The notes below the pieces were generated by a model, which had not been told where the DNA came from, did not search any database, and saw only the letters and a list, made by a program, of their open reading frames with translations. Shown in pieces: positions 20,157-27,745 of a DNA stretch of 64,000 nucleotides (positions are counted from its first letter, which is position 1; each line of letters starts with the position of its first letter). A program made the position numbers and the translations under genes. The DNA is from Tistrella mobilis KA081020-065. GTDB lineage: Bacteria > Pseudomonadota > Alphaproteobacteria > Tistrellales > Tistrellaceae. Location of the stretch: positions 1,347,501-1,411,500 of the forward strand of contig NC_017956.1 of assembly GCF_000264455.2 (NCBI RefSeq), given 5' to 3'.

Positions 20157-20257
20157 GAGGTCCTGGGTTCCGGTCCGGTCCGACGTGGAAGGCGGTGGGG
20201 GGCGAGGGCAGGCGCTGGAGGTTGACGTCAGAAAAGAACGGTGTGCGGACCGGAAGG

Positions 20258-20611
20258 TCAGCCGCGATCGGTCTTGATGATTTCGGTCATGGTCACACCC
20301 AGCCGGTCTTCCACGACGACGACTTCGCCGCGGGCCACCAGCCGGTCGTTCACATAGATGTCCACCGCCTCGCCGACCTTGCGGTCCAGCTCCACCACCG
20401 CGCCGCGGCCCAGCTTCAGCAGCTGGTTCACCTGCATGGTGGCCTTGCCCAGCACCGCCGAGACCTGCACCGGCACCTGATAGACGGCTTCGAGGTCGGC
20501 GGCACTGCGCGGCACGTCGGGGACCTGCTGGTCCATCTCGTCGCGCGAGGGCTCCCGGCGGCGCTCGCCGTCGAATTCCTCGAGGCTCAGATTGTCCTTG
20601 TCGTCGGCCAT
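20258..20611 (-). CDS. fliN: Flagellar C-ring switch protein FliN
   Basis: A 117-residue protein with an acidic N-terminal tail and a C-terminal SpoA domain (about 40-115): VPVQVSAVLGKATMQVNQLL, RGAVVELDRKVGEAVDIYVN, and the end VVEDRLGVTMTEI. FliN forms the lower part of the C-ring and docks FliH. It follows fliH by 69 bases in the fliF operon. FliM is not in the window. Confidence 0.93.
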   Translation of the reverse strand: MADDKDNLSLEEFDGERRREPSRDEMDQQVPDVPRSAADLEAVYQVPVQVSAVLGKATMQVNQLLKLGRGAVVELDRKVGEAVDIYVNDRLVARGEVVVVEDRLGVTMTEIIKTDRG

Positions 20612-20680
20612 CGATGATCTCCGCGCCGCGGCGCCGGTTGGAGGGACAAGAGGGGTGAAACGGAAGAAGGCGTCAGGTCA

Positions 20681-21388
20681 TCATTCGGACGGAGCATGCC
20701 CCGGCGTCAAGTGCTCCATGCCGGAACCGTGCCCCGACGCGGTCGCCTCCGCCAGGGTTTCGTCGATCCGCTGCAGGATATCCTCGCGTGAGAGCACGGC
20801 CATGCCGCCCGGCCAGACCAGCCGGGCATCGCCCGGCGCGATGCCCGGATCGGCGATCACCCGGCACTGGCCCAGAACGCCTTCCTCGGCCAGCACCGGC
20901 GCCACGCGCGCGCTCATCACCGCCTCGGCGGCGGGGTTCACGTGCAGCACCGCCTCGCCGGTCTCGGCGATGCCGGCGATGCAGTCGCGCAGCATGGTCT
21001 CGATCCGGTCCAGACGCTGTTCCTCGGTGCAGCCCAGCTTGACCGCAATCATGCGGGCCAGCCGGACCAGATCGGCGGTGGTCGCATCCAGCCGGTCGTG
21101 CCAGCCATGGATGGCCTCGGCCGACTGGCGTTCCAGCCGCTGAATGGCCTGCAGGGTTTGCTGCTCGATCGCGGCCAGCGCCTGGGCGGCACCTGCCCGC
21201 CGGCCTTCCTCGAAGGCGGCGGCCTGGGCCTCGGCGAGTTGGGCTTCCGAGAAGGTCGGCGGCGGCGGGGGCGGTGGCGGCACGGGGGCGGCTTCGACCA
21301 CCGGCTCGGGCTTCTTCTTGCGCGGCCGCCCGAAATCGATGTCGTCGTCGAAGCTGACGTCGAAGGTGAACTTCTTGTAGCCCGCCAT
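20681..21388 (-). CDS. fliH: FliH-type flagellar export stator protein
   Basis: A 235-residue soluble protein. It has a basic N-terminal patch (PRKKKPEP), a Pro-run linker (about 35-45), a long Ala/Glu/Arg-rich helix (about 50-120) and a C-terminal domain like the V-type ATPase E subunit. This is the FliH layout; FliH (FlbE in Caulobacter) regulates FliI and tethers it to FliN. Sequence conservation is low, so the call rests on architecture and on the position between fliG and fliN. Confidence 0.83.
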   Translation of the reverse strand: MAGYKKFTFDVSFDDDIDFGRPRKKKPEPVVEAAPVPPPPPPPPTFSEAQLAEAQAAAFEEGRRAGAAQALAAIEQQTLQAIQRLERQSAEAIHGWHDRLDATTADLVRLARMIAVKLGCTEEQRLDRIETMLRDCIAGIAETGEAVLHVNPAAEAVMSARVAPVLAEEGVLGQCRVIADPGIAPGDARLVWPGGMAVLSREDILQRIDETLAEATASGHGSGMEHLTPGHAPSE

Positions 21389-21432
21389 GTCTCTGCCGTT
21401 CCTCCGGGGCCGGATGCCGTGACTGCGGATCC

Positions 21433-22455
21433 TCAGTAGACCAGGACGTCGTCGCCCTTGCCGTCGGCGATGACGATTTCGCCCTTGTCGGCCAGGTCCT
21501 TGGCGACCATCACCATGTAGGCCTGGGCCTCGTCGACGTCGCGCAGCCGGACCGGACCCATCGCCGCCATGTCTTCGCGCAGCATCTTGCCGGCGCGTTC
21601 CGACATGTTCTGGACGAACAGCTCGCGGATCTTTTCCGACGCGCCCTTCAGCGCCAGCGCCAGCTTGTCCTTGTCGACCACGCGCAGCACCGTCTGCACG
21701 CCGGTGGGGGCCAGATTGCCCAGATCCTCGAACGTGAACATGAGCGAGCGGATCTTCTCGGCCGAATCCTTGTTGCGGCCTTCCAGCGCGTCCAGGAAGC
21801 GCGATTCCGCCTGCCGGTCGAGGTTGTTGAAGATCTCGGCCATCATCTCGTGGGCGTCGCGGCGGCTGGTGCGGGCCAGGTTGCTCATGAACTCGGCCCT
21901 GAGCGTGCGCTCGACCCCGTCGAGCACCTCTTTCTGGACCGGCTCCATGCGCAGCATGCGCATCACCACTTCCATGGCGAAATCATCGGGCAGGGCGGCC
22001 AGGATCCGGGCGCTGTGTTCCGGCCGGACCTTGGAGAGCACCACCGCAACGGTCTGCGGGTATTCGTTCTTCAGATAATTGGCCAGGATCTGCTCGTTCA
22101 CATTGCCGAGCTTGTCCCACATGGTGCGACCCGCGGGACCGCGGATCTCTTCCATGATCGCCTCGATCCGTTCCTTCTCCAGGCCCGATGCCAGCAGCAG
22201 GCGCTCGGTGGTCTCGAAGGTGCCGACCAGGGTGGAGGTGGACGAGATCTGTTCGGCGAAATCGACCAGCAGCCCCTCGACCATTTCGGACGAGACCTTG
22301 CCGAGCGAGGCCATGACCTGCGAAATCTCGCGGATCTCGTCGTCCTCCATCATGCGGAAGAGCTTGGCGGCGTATTCATCGCCCAGCGCCAGCAGCAGGA
22401 TGGCGGCTTTTTCGGGGCCGCCCAGCCCCCGGAGTTCACTCTTGCCACGTGCCAT
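21433..22455 (-). CDS. fliG: Flagellar motor switch protein FliG
   Basis: A 340-residue C-ring protein with three armadillo-like domains. The N-domain ([21 protein letters not shown]) binds FliF; the middle has [18 protein letters not shown]; the C-terminal domain has the charged torque ridge. The end GDDVLVY resembles other alphaproteobacterial FliG proteins. It starts 6 bases after fliF, consistent with co-translation of the two interacting partners. Confidence 0.96.
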   Translation of the reverse strand: MARGKSELRGLGGPEKAAILLLALGDEYAAKLFRMMEDDEIREISQVMASLGKVSSEMVEGLLVDFAEQISSTSTLVGTFETTERLLLASGLEKERIEAIMEEIRGPAGRTMWDKLGNVNEQILANYLKNEYPQTVAVVLSKVRPEHSARILAALPDDFAMEVVMRMLRMEPVQKEVLDGVERTLRAEFMSNLARTSRRDAHEMMAEIFNNLDRQAESRFLDALEGRNKDSAEKIRSLMFTFEDLGNLAPTGVQTVLRVVDKDKLALALKGASEKIRELFVQNMSERAGKMLREDMAAMGPVRLRDVDEAQAYMVMVAKDLADKGEIVIADGKGDDVLVY

Positions 22456-22461
22456 GGAGGC

Positions 22462-24168
22462 TCAATCCTCTTCCCGGATCCACGAACGGATCACGGCCAG
22501 TGCTTCTTCGGGATGGCGGTCGACGATTTCGGCGATCTTGCGGATCGAGGACTGCCGCACCCGGCCCTCGACCTGGCTGATGTCGATCATCGCCTCGCTG
22601 CTTTCGATGGCGGCGGCCAGCGCCCGTTCGGCGGTGGGGCCGGCCAGGGCCGGAACCGGGTTGCCGTCGGGGCCGGGCAGGGCGGCCATGGGGGTGCCGT
22701 CGGGACCGGGGATCATGGTCACGCCACCGACGCCGCCCATGCCGCCGGCACCGGCTGCCGCACCCGCGGGCTGCGGGCCCAGCCGGCCGACCAGCGGCCG
22801 CAGCACCAGCAGGATGACCAGCAGGGCCACGATCGCCAGCACCACCATTTCGGCGATGCGCATATAGTCGCTGGTCTCCAGCCCCAGCAGGCCGGCATTC
22901 ACCACCGTCTCCTGGCTGCGGGCGAAGGGCAGGTTCACCACTTCGATCCGGTCGCCGCGCTCGTCATCGGCGCCCACGGCGGAGCGGACCAGCTGGGTCA
23001 GACGCTCCATCTCGTCGGCGGCGCGGGGCTGATAGGTCTGGGTGCCGTCATCGGCGGTGACATAGGTGCCGTCGACCAGCACGGCCACAGACAGCCGCTT
23101 GACCGCACCGCCCTCGCGGACCTCGTTGCGCACGGTGCGCGAGATTTCGTAATTGACCGTCTGGCCGTCGCGGTTGGACTGGGTGCGGTTGCCGCCCGCC
23201 CCCTGGCCCTGCTGGGCATCGGGGATGTTATTGGACGCAGTCACCGCCTCGTCGCCGGCCTCGGTCGACAGCTCGTTCTCGCGGTTCACCTGGCGGGACC
23301 GGATCACCTGGCCATCGGGGTCGAAGGTTTCCTGCGAGATGGTCACGCGGTTGTGGTCGATCTCGGCATGGACTTCGACCTGCACCCGGCCGGGGCCGAC
23401 CGATTCTTCGATCAGGCGGGTGACCTGGGCGCGCAGCTGGCTTTCGACGTTCTGGCGGACCTCTTCGGCGGCGGTGAGGGCGGCACCCGGGGCGCCTTCC
23501 GTGCCGCCGTCGCCGCGGGCGAGCAGGGTGCCGCGATCATCGGCGATCGCCACCCGTTCCGGGCGCAGCCCCGGCACGGCGGCCGCGACCAGCTGCTGGA
23601 TGGCCCGCACCTGGCCCTGGGTCAGGCTGCGGCCGCCCTTGGGGCTGACCACGATCGAGGCGGTGGGCTCGGCCTGATTGCGCGAGAACAGTTCCCGCCG
23701 CGGCAGCACGATATGGACCCGGGCGGCCGAAACCGCATCAATGGTCATGATCGTGCGCTGCAGCTCGCCTTCCAGCGCGCGGACCAGATTGACGTTCTGG
23801 GCGAAATCGGTGGTGCCAAGGCCTTCGGAGCGATCAAAGATCTCGTAACCGATCGATCCGCCCTTGGGCAGGCCGCCTTCGGCGAGCGTCAGGCGCAGCC
23901 GGGCGATCTGATCCTGCGGCACCATGATCCGGCGGCCGTCGGGGCTGAGCGTGTAGGGCACGCCCGCCTGTTCCAGTTCCGCCACGACCGAGGCCGCATC
24001 GGCAGTGTCGAGGTCGCCATAGAGCAGGCCCATGGTCGGGCTGCCCAGCCGGGTGGCCAGGAAGACCGCGAAGATCAGCAGACCGCCCGCCACGGCACCC
24101 AGTGCCGCAAGCCGCGCCGGCCCCAATCCCTTCAGTGCCTGCATCCAGGCCTTCAGCGTATCCGCCAT
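22462..24168 (-). CDS. fliF: Flagellar MS-ring protein FliF
   Basis: The 568-residue MS-ring protein from the chosen Met at 24168 (MADTLKAWMQALKGLG). One helix lies near the N-terminus (about 20-45), two ring-building motifs follow (for example VPYTLSPDGRRIMVPQDQI, about 80-98), then a Gly/Asp-rich periplasmic loop, a second helix (VVLAIVALLVILLVLRPL, about 435-452) and a FliG-binding acidic C-terminus ending SWIREED. A longer frame upstream has no protein-like content, so the shorter start is preferred. First gene of the large minus-strand operon. Confidence 0.95.
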   Translation of the reverse strand: MADTLKAWMQALKGLGPARLAALGAVAGGLLIFAVFLATRLGSPTMGLLYGDLDTADAASVVAELEQAGVPYTLSPDGRRIMVPQDQIARLRLTLAEGGLPKGGSIGYEIFDRSEGLGTTDFAQNVNLVRALEGELQRTIMTIDAVSAARVHIVLPRRELFSRNQAEPTASIVVSPKGGRSLTQGQVRAIQQLVAAAVPGLRPERVAIADDRGTLLARGDGGTEGAPGAALTAAEEVRQNVESQLRAQVTRLIEESVGPGRVQVEVHAEIDHNRVTISQETFDPDGQVIRSRQVNRENELSTEAGDEAVTASNNIPDAQQGQGAGGNRTQSNRDGQTVNYEISRTVRNEVREGGAVKRLSVAVLVDGTYVTADDGTQTYQPRAADEMERLTQLVRSAVGADDERGDRIEVVNLPFARSQETVVNAGLLGLETSDYMRIAEMVVLAIVALLVILLVLRPLVGRLGPQPAGAAAGAGGMGGVGGVTMIPGPDGTPMAALPGPDGNPVPALAGPTAERALAAAIESSEAMIDISQVEGRVRQSSIRKIAEIVDRHPEEALAVIRSWIREED

Positions 24169-24318
24169 GAGACCCGTTCCACTCCGTCTCGCAATGCCCC
24201 GATCGGGGCGCCCGACGATCCTCTTTCCGCGATGCCTGACCCCGGGTCTGGGGATCGGCACGCACGAAGAAGCCGGGCGATGCAGTGCACCGCCCACCCC
24301 TGTTTACGCGATCTTTGG

Positions 24319-24333
24319 TGAACAGAAGGTTAA
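24319..24333 (-). promoter_or_regulatory. CtrA-type binding box upstream of fliF
   Basis: On the minus strand TTAA-CCTTCTG-TTCA, followed by C, matches the CtrA consensus TTAA-N7-TTAA(C) at seven of eight positions. It lies about 150 bases before the fliF start, in the orientation of fliF. In Caulobacter fliF is a CtrA-dependent class II gene, and ctrA is in this window. Confidence 0.5.
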
Positions 24334-24335
24334 TG

Positions 24336-24375
24336 CCCGGCAGATTTTGCCGGGTGGGCGGCAAAAATTTCCGCC
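24336..24375. promoter_or_regulatory. Tandem palindromes beside the CtrA box, candidate FlbD repressor sites
   Basis: CCCGGCA-GATTT-TGCCGGG (24336-24354) is identical, including the spacer, to the palindrome before the FliK-like gene. A degraded copy with core GGCA-AAAAT-TTCC is centred 21 bp further (24357-24375). The first copy begins 2 bases from the CtrA box. In Caulobacter FlbD represses fliF from an ftr site next to the CtrA site, so the layout fits, but binding is inferred. Confidence 0.55.
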
Positions 24376-24547
24376 CGGATCATACTGTGGTTCAACGCAA
24401 TGGCAATGTCTTGTTTTTGCGAAAAATACAGAGAAATCCGCGGCGATGATGTCCGCGGACCGGGGCCGCGCCGGCAGGGGGGAGGTGGCGGGCGGAGGAT
24501 CGGTGTCTTAACGAAAGGTAAGCATTTGCCGGGATTGTGCGGTCAGA

Positions 24548-24877
24548 TCAACCCTTGCGTCCGCGGCGGGAACGGCTGGCGATCAGCCGGCTGGCCTCGG
24601 CGCCATGGGTCTGGCGCCAGCTTTCGAACTCTTCGAGGCTGAGGGCATAGCGCCGGCAGATCTCGTCGAGGGCTGCGGCACCGGCCATCACCGCCGCCAC
24701 GACCTCGATCTTCCGTCGGGCGACCCACCTGACCCCGTTGCCGGGCGGCAGGTCGAAACGCAGCGTGGTGGACCGCTTCTGCCGGGGAGGCTTCTCCGGC
24801 AGGACGAGAACATTGCCGTCGGTGGCCTCGGCAATGTCGGGCGCTGGGGATACCAGCTTCAACCTGGGTGTGGTCAT
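24548..24877 (-). CDS. sciP: CtrA inhibitor SciP (DUF1153)
   Basis: A small helix-turn-helix protein (109 residues from Met at 24877; Mets at 24910 and 24931 are possible alternatives, the former with a better RBS). The DUF1153 core is clear: LRFDLPPGNGVRWVARRKIE (about 39-58), then AAVMAGAAALDEICRRYALS and FESWRQ. In Caulobacter SciP binds CtrA and blocks its promoters in swarmer cells. Its place beside the CtrA box of fliF, between fliF and flgE, suits a role in flagellar timing. Confidence 0.85.
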   Translation of the reverse strand: MTTPRLKLVSPAPDIAEATDGNVLVLPEKPPRQKRSTTLRFDLPPGNGVRWVARRKIEVVAAVMAGAAALDEICRRYALSLEEFESWRQTHGAEASRLIASRSRRGRKG

Positions 24878-24986
24878 CGGAAGGGCGGTCTCGCAACGGT
24901 TGCGGGGCATAGGGCGACCTCGCCCGAACACCCGACACGGATCCGATGCTAGTCCGATGTGTTTAACAAAATCTGAAGGCCGGCAG

Positions 24987-25053
24987 AACGACGCCGGGCA
25001 CCACGGCCCGCGCCCCCTTTTTTCGGGGGCGGGGCGCGGTGCCCGGCGTCGTT
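24987..25053. terminator. Very long hairpin downstream of flgE
   Basis: Perfect 16-bp outer arms (AACGACGCCGGGCACC, 24987-25002, and its complement at 25038-25053) enclose further GC pairing and a loop of six T (six A on the minus strand). It starts 20 bases after the flgE stop and probably ends the fliK-flgD-flgE transcript or protects its 3' end; no T-run follows on the minus strand, so classic termination is uncertain. Confidence 0.6.
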
Positions 25054-25072
25054 GGCGTGGGTGCCGCCAGGA

Positions 25073-26776
25073 TCAGCGCTTGGTGCTGATGATTTCCTGC
25101 AGCATCTCGTCGACGGTGGTGATGATCTTCGAGCTGGCCGAATAGGCGCGCTGGGTGATGATCATGTCGGTGAATTCCGACGCCAGGTCGACATTCGAGG
25201 TCTCGAGCGAAGAGGGCGAGATCAGGCCGGCGCCGCTCTGGCCCGAGGCGCGCAGGTTGAAATTGCCCGACTTGTCGGTCTGGGCAAAGACGTTGCCGGT
25301 GCGCTCCTGCAGGTTCTGCGGGCTGGCGAAGGTCGCGATCGGCAGCTTGTAGAGCTGCTTCTGCTCGCCATTGCTGAACGAGGCGACCACGAAGCCGTCG
25401 GCGTCGATCTTCACCTCGGTCAACTCGCCCGAGGAGGCGCCGTTCTGGCTGAGGTCGCGGACCTCGTAGTCGCCGGCATACTGCCGCAGACCATCGGCCT
25501 GACCGGTGCCGAGCGGGCCGGCGGTGCCCCAGTCGATGGTGATGTCCGACGAGCCCGCACCGGCCGCCCAGTCGATATGCAGCGCGTCGGTCAGAGAAGT
25601 GGACACCGTGTTGAGCGTGCCGTCGGAATTGAAGGTGACGACGCCGGCGGCGATCTGCGCCTCGGGGGTCGGCGCGGTGGTGACGACGTCGTTCTTGTCG
25701 ACGGCGTTGATTTCAACCGCCCATTCGTTGTTGCCGACCTTCAGGAAGTTGACCATCAGATCGTGGCCGCGGCCCTGACCGTCATAGACGCGCACCGAGC
25801 GGCTGAAATCGGACGAGACGGCACCCGAGCTCATGTTGAGCGCGCTGTCGGAGGCATCATAGGTGGCGGCGACCGGGGTGCCGGCAGTGTCGAGGGCGAG
25901 GGAGCCGCTGGCTGCGGTTCCGGACACGTCCAGCGTCCGGCGCGGATCATAGGCCGAGATCGAGATCGTGCCGGCGGTGGCGGTGCCACCCAGCTCGGCG
26001 ACGAAGCTGCCGGTGCCTTCCACCAGATCGGCCAGTTCGGCCAGGGTCGAGAACTCACCCGTACCCGTGCCCGCGGTGAAGGTCACCGTGTTCACCCCGT
26101 CCGACAGGGTGATCGTCTGGCCGGCGGTGACGACGCCGGCCGCGATCAGATCGTCGGAGGTGGAGACGCCGGGGGTCGAGGTGCTGGTCGAGGTGGCGCC
26201 GGTATAGGTCTCCTGATTGGTGTTCAGGTTGACCGCGACCGTCATTTCGGTCGTCGCCACTGCCGTACCGCTGATCTGGCCGACATTCACCGTCTCAAGG
26301 CTCGAAATATCGGCCGAGGAGGTGGTGTTGGTCACGTTGCCAGCCTCGCCCGGCAGACGGCCGGCCGAATCGAGCGGCCAGCCCTGCAGGTAGAAGCCGG
26401 CGGCGTTGCGCAGATAGCCCTGCTCGTCGGGCACGAAAGAGCCGGCGCGGGTATAGAGCACCTCGTTGGTGCCCGTGGCCTTGCCTTCGACGACGAAGAA
26501 GCCGTCACCCGAAATCGCCACGTCCAGACCCGAGGTCGTGCCCTGCACCAGGCCCTGCTGGTCGATCAGCTGCTGCACGCTGGCGCGCACACCGCCCGGG
26601 GCGTAGAAGGACTCGGAACCGCTGTCGGTGACCAGGGTCTGGAAGTTGGTGGTCTTCGCCTTGTAGCCCACGGTGTTGACGTTGGCGATGTTGTCCGAGA
26701 TGACGCCCATCGCCGTGCTCTGGGCACCCAGGCCCGACACACCGGAATAGAGCGAGCCATAGAGACCGAAGCTCAT
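25073..26776 (-). CDS. flgE: Flagellar hook protein FlgE
   Basis: A 567-residue hook subunit exported through the flagellar channel. The N-terminal rod-like helix has MSFGLYGSLYSGVSGLGAQS and the SDNIANVNTVGYKA signature, then GLDVAISGDGFFVV. The middle is Thr/Ser/Val-rich beta-domain. The C-terminal helix contains ASEFTDMIITQRAYSASSKI. The ATG at 26776 has AGGAG 7-8 bases upstream; an in-frame GTG 9 bases earlier overlaps that RBS and is rejected. The gene is third after fliK and flgD, 167 bases from flgD. Confidence 0.95.
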   Translation of the reverse strand: MSFGLYGSLYSGVSGLGAQSTAMGVISDNIANVNTVGYKAKTTNFQTLVTDSGSESFYAPGGVRASVQQLIDQQGLVQGTTSGLDVAISGDGFFVVEGKATGTNEVLYTRAGSFVPDEQGYLRNAAGFYLQGWPLDSAGRLPGEAGNVTNTTSSADISSLETVNVGQISGTAVATTEMTVAVNLNTNQETYTGATSTSTSTPGVSTSDDLIAAGVVTAGQTITLSDGVNTVTFTAGTGTGEFSTLAELADLVEGTGSFVAELGGTATAGTISISAYDPRRTLDVSGTAASGSLALDTAGTPVAATYDASDSALNMSSGAVSSDFSRSVRVYDGQGRGHDLMVNFLKVGNNEWAVEINAVDKNDVVTTAPTPEAQIAAGVVTFNSDGTLNTVSTSLTDALHIDWAAGAGSSDITIDWGTAGPLGTGQADGLRQYAGDYEVRDLSQNGASSGELTEVKIDADGFVVASFSNGEQKQLYKLPIATFASPQNLQERTGNVFAQTDKSGNFNLRASGQSGAGLISPSSLETSNVDLASEFTDMIITQRAYSASSKIITTVDEMLQEIISTKR

Positions 26777-26943
26777 CAGGGGCACTCCTCAATCATGGGG
26801 GCGGGGCACGTCCGCCCGCCTGATTCTGACTTTCGGGCCGGGGTGTCTGGTCCACCGGCCGATGGTTCTGACGGGCTGCCGTCCTGGCGACCCGCCCAAG
26901 CTCTGAAGGTCGGCGCGGTCTGCGCCGTCGCTTCCCGAGATCC

Positions 26944-27723
26944 TTAAGCCGCGGCCGCTTCCTGAGCCGCGAGAAGTGTCGACTGGTCGATGAGACCGGA
27001 GTTGTAGAGCTGCTGGAGGGCCTTCAGCGTGGCGTCGGCCTCGCTGGTTGCGGCCGAGGCATCGCGGATGCCGGTCACTTCGGAGAGCGGGATTTCCACC
27101 CCGTTCACGTTCAGCACGACATTGCCGTTGGTGATGCCGACGCTGTCGACGGTGCCGGTGATGGAGGTGGTGACCGCGATCGTCTTGCCCGTGGCATCGA
27201 GCGCGGTGACGCTCATCCGGTACTGGCCGTCTTCCAGCAGCTTGCCCTCGCTGTCCTTGCCATCCCATTCATAGTTGTGCACGCCCGCCGTGGTCTCGCC
27301 CGCTTCGGAGCGGACCACCTTGCCGCTTTCGTCGATGATGTTGACGGTCACCTTTTCGGCGTTCTCGGGCAGGCGGTAGTGATAGCTGGCGCTGCCGTCG
27401 GTCATCTGGATCGTGTCGCCATTGGCGTCGACGACCTTGCCGATATACGAGGCGGCGTTTGCAACCTGCTGGCCTTCCGACAGCGAGATCAGGCTCTCCA
27501 GATTGCTGTTGGACTGGACGAGCTGCTCGGTCTGCGTGAACAGAACCAGCTGGTTGGTGAATTCGTTGGTGTCGAGCGGATTGGTCGGGTCCTGGTTCTT
27601 GAGCTGCGTGGTCAGCAGCGTCAGGAACTGATCGAAATCATCGGCGAGCTTGTTGTTGGCGATCGTCGCCTTCGACGTCGTCGCGGTGGTCGTCGTGGTG
27701 TTCGTGACGGAGCTGGTCGCCAT
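26944..27723 (-). CDS. flgD: Flagellar hook cap / basal-body rod modification protein FlgD
   Basis: A 259-residue hook scaffold. The N-terminus carries a Thr-rich export region, then the FlgD signature DDFDQFLTLLTTQLKNQDPT (about 29-48) and NEFTNQLVLFTQTEQLVQSN. The middle and C-terminal parts (about 100-220) are FlgD Ig-like and tudor-like regions with YHYRLPENAEKVTVNI and NYEWDGKDSEGK. FlgD caps the growing hook, where FlgE is added. It is 22 bases after fliK. Confidence 0.93.
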   Translation of the reverse strand: MATSSVTNTTTTTATTSKATIANNKLADDFDQFLTLLTTQLKNQDPTNPLDTNEFTNQLVLFTQTEQLVQSNSNLESLISLSEGQQVANAASYIGKVVDANGDTIQMTDGSASYHYRLPENAEKVTVNIIDESGKVVRSEAGETTAGVHNYEWDGKDSEGKLLEDGQYRMSVTALDATGKTIAVTTSITGTVDSVGITNGNVVLNVNGVEIPLSEVTGIRDASAATSEADATLKALQQLYNSGLIDQSTLLAAQEAAAA

Positions 27724-27745
27724 GATGTCCTCTGCTCCTCTCGCC

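Larger units (their letters stand above)
24169..24547. other. Long intergenic control region before fliF
   Basis: 379 bases without a supported gene. From the fliF side outward it holds about 150 bases of leader, the CtrA-type box (24319-24333), a perfect and a degraded palindrome (24336-24375), an A/T-rich stretch (about 24361-24430), and a GC-rich part with the inverted motif CCGCGG twice near sciP. This makes it the main regulatory hub of the flagellar block. Confidence 0.6.

Noticed and set aside
24401-24414. TGGCA...TTGT as a sigma-54 promoter on the plus strand
   Set aside because: Spacing between the two elements is one base short, the -12 GC is GT, and no plus-strand gene follows.
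24508-24522. TTAA-N7-TAAG as a second CtrA box
   Set aside because: The second half-site matches only two of four bases.
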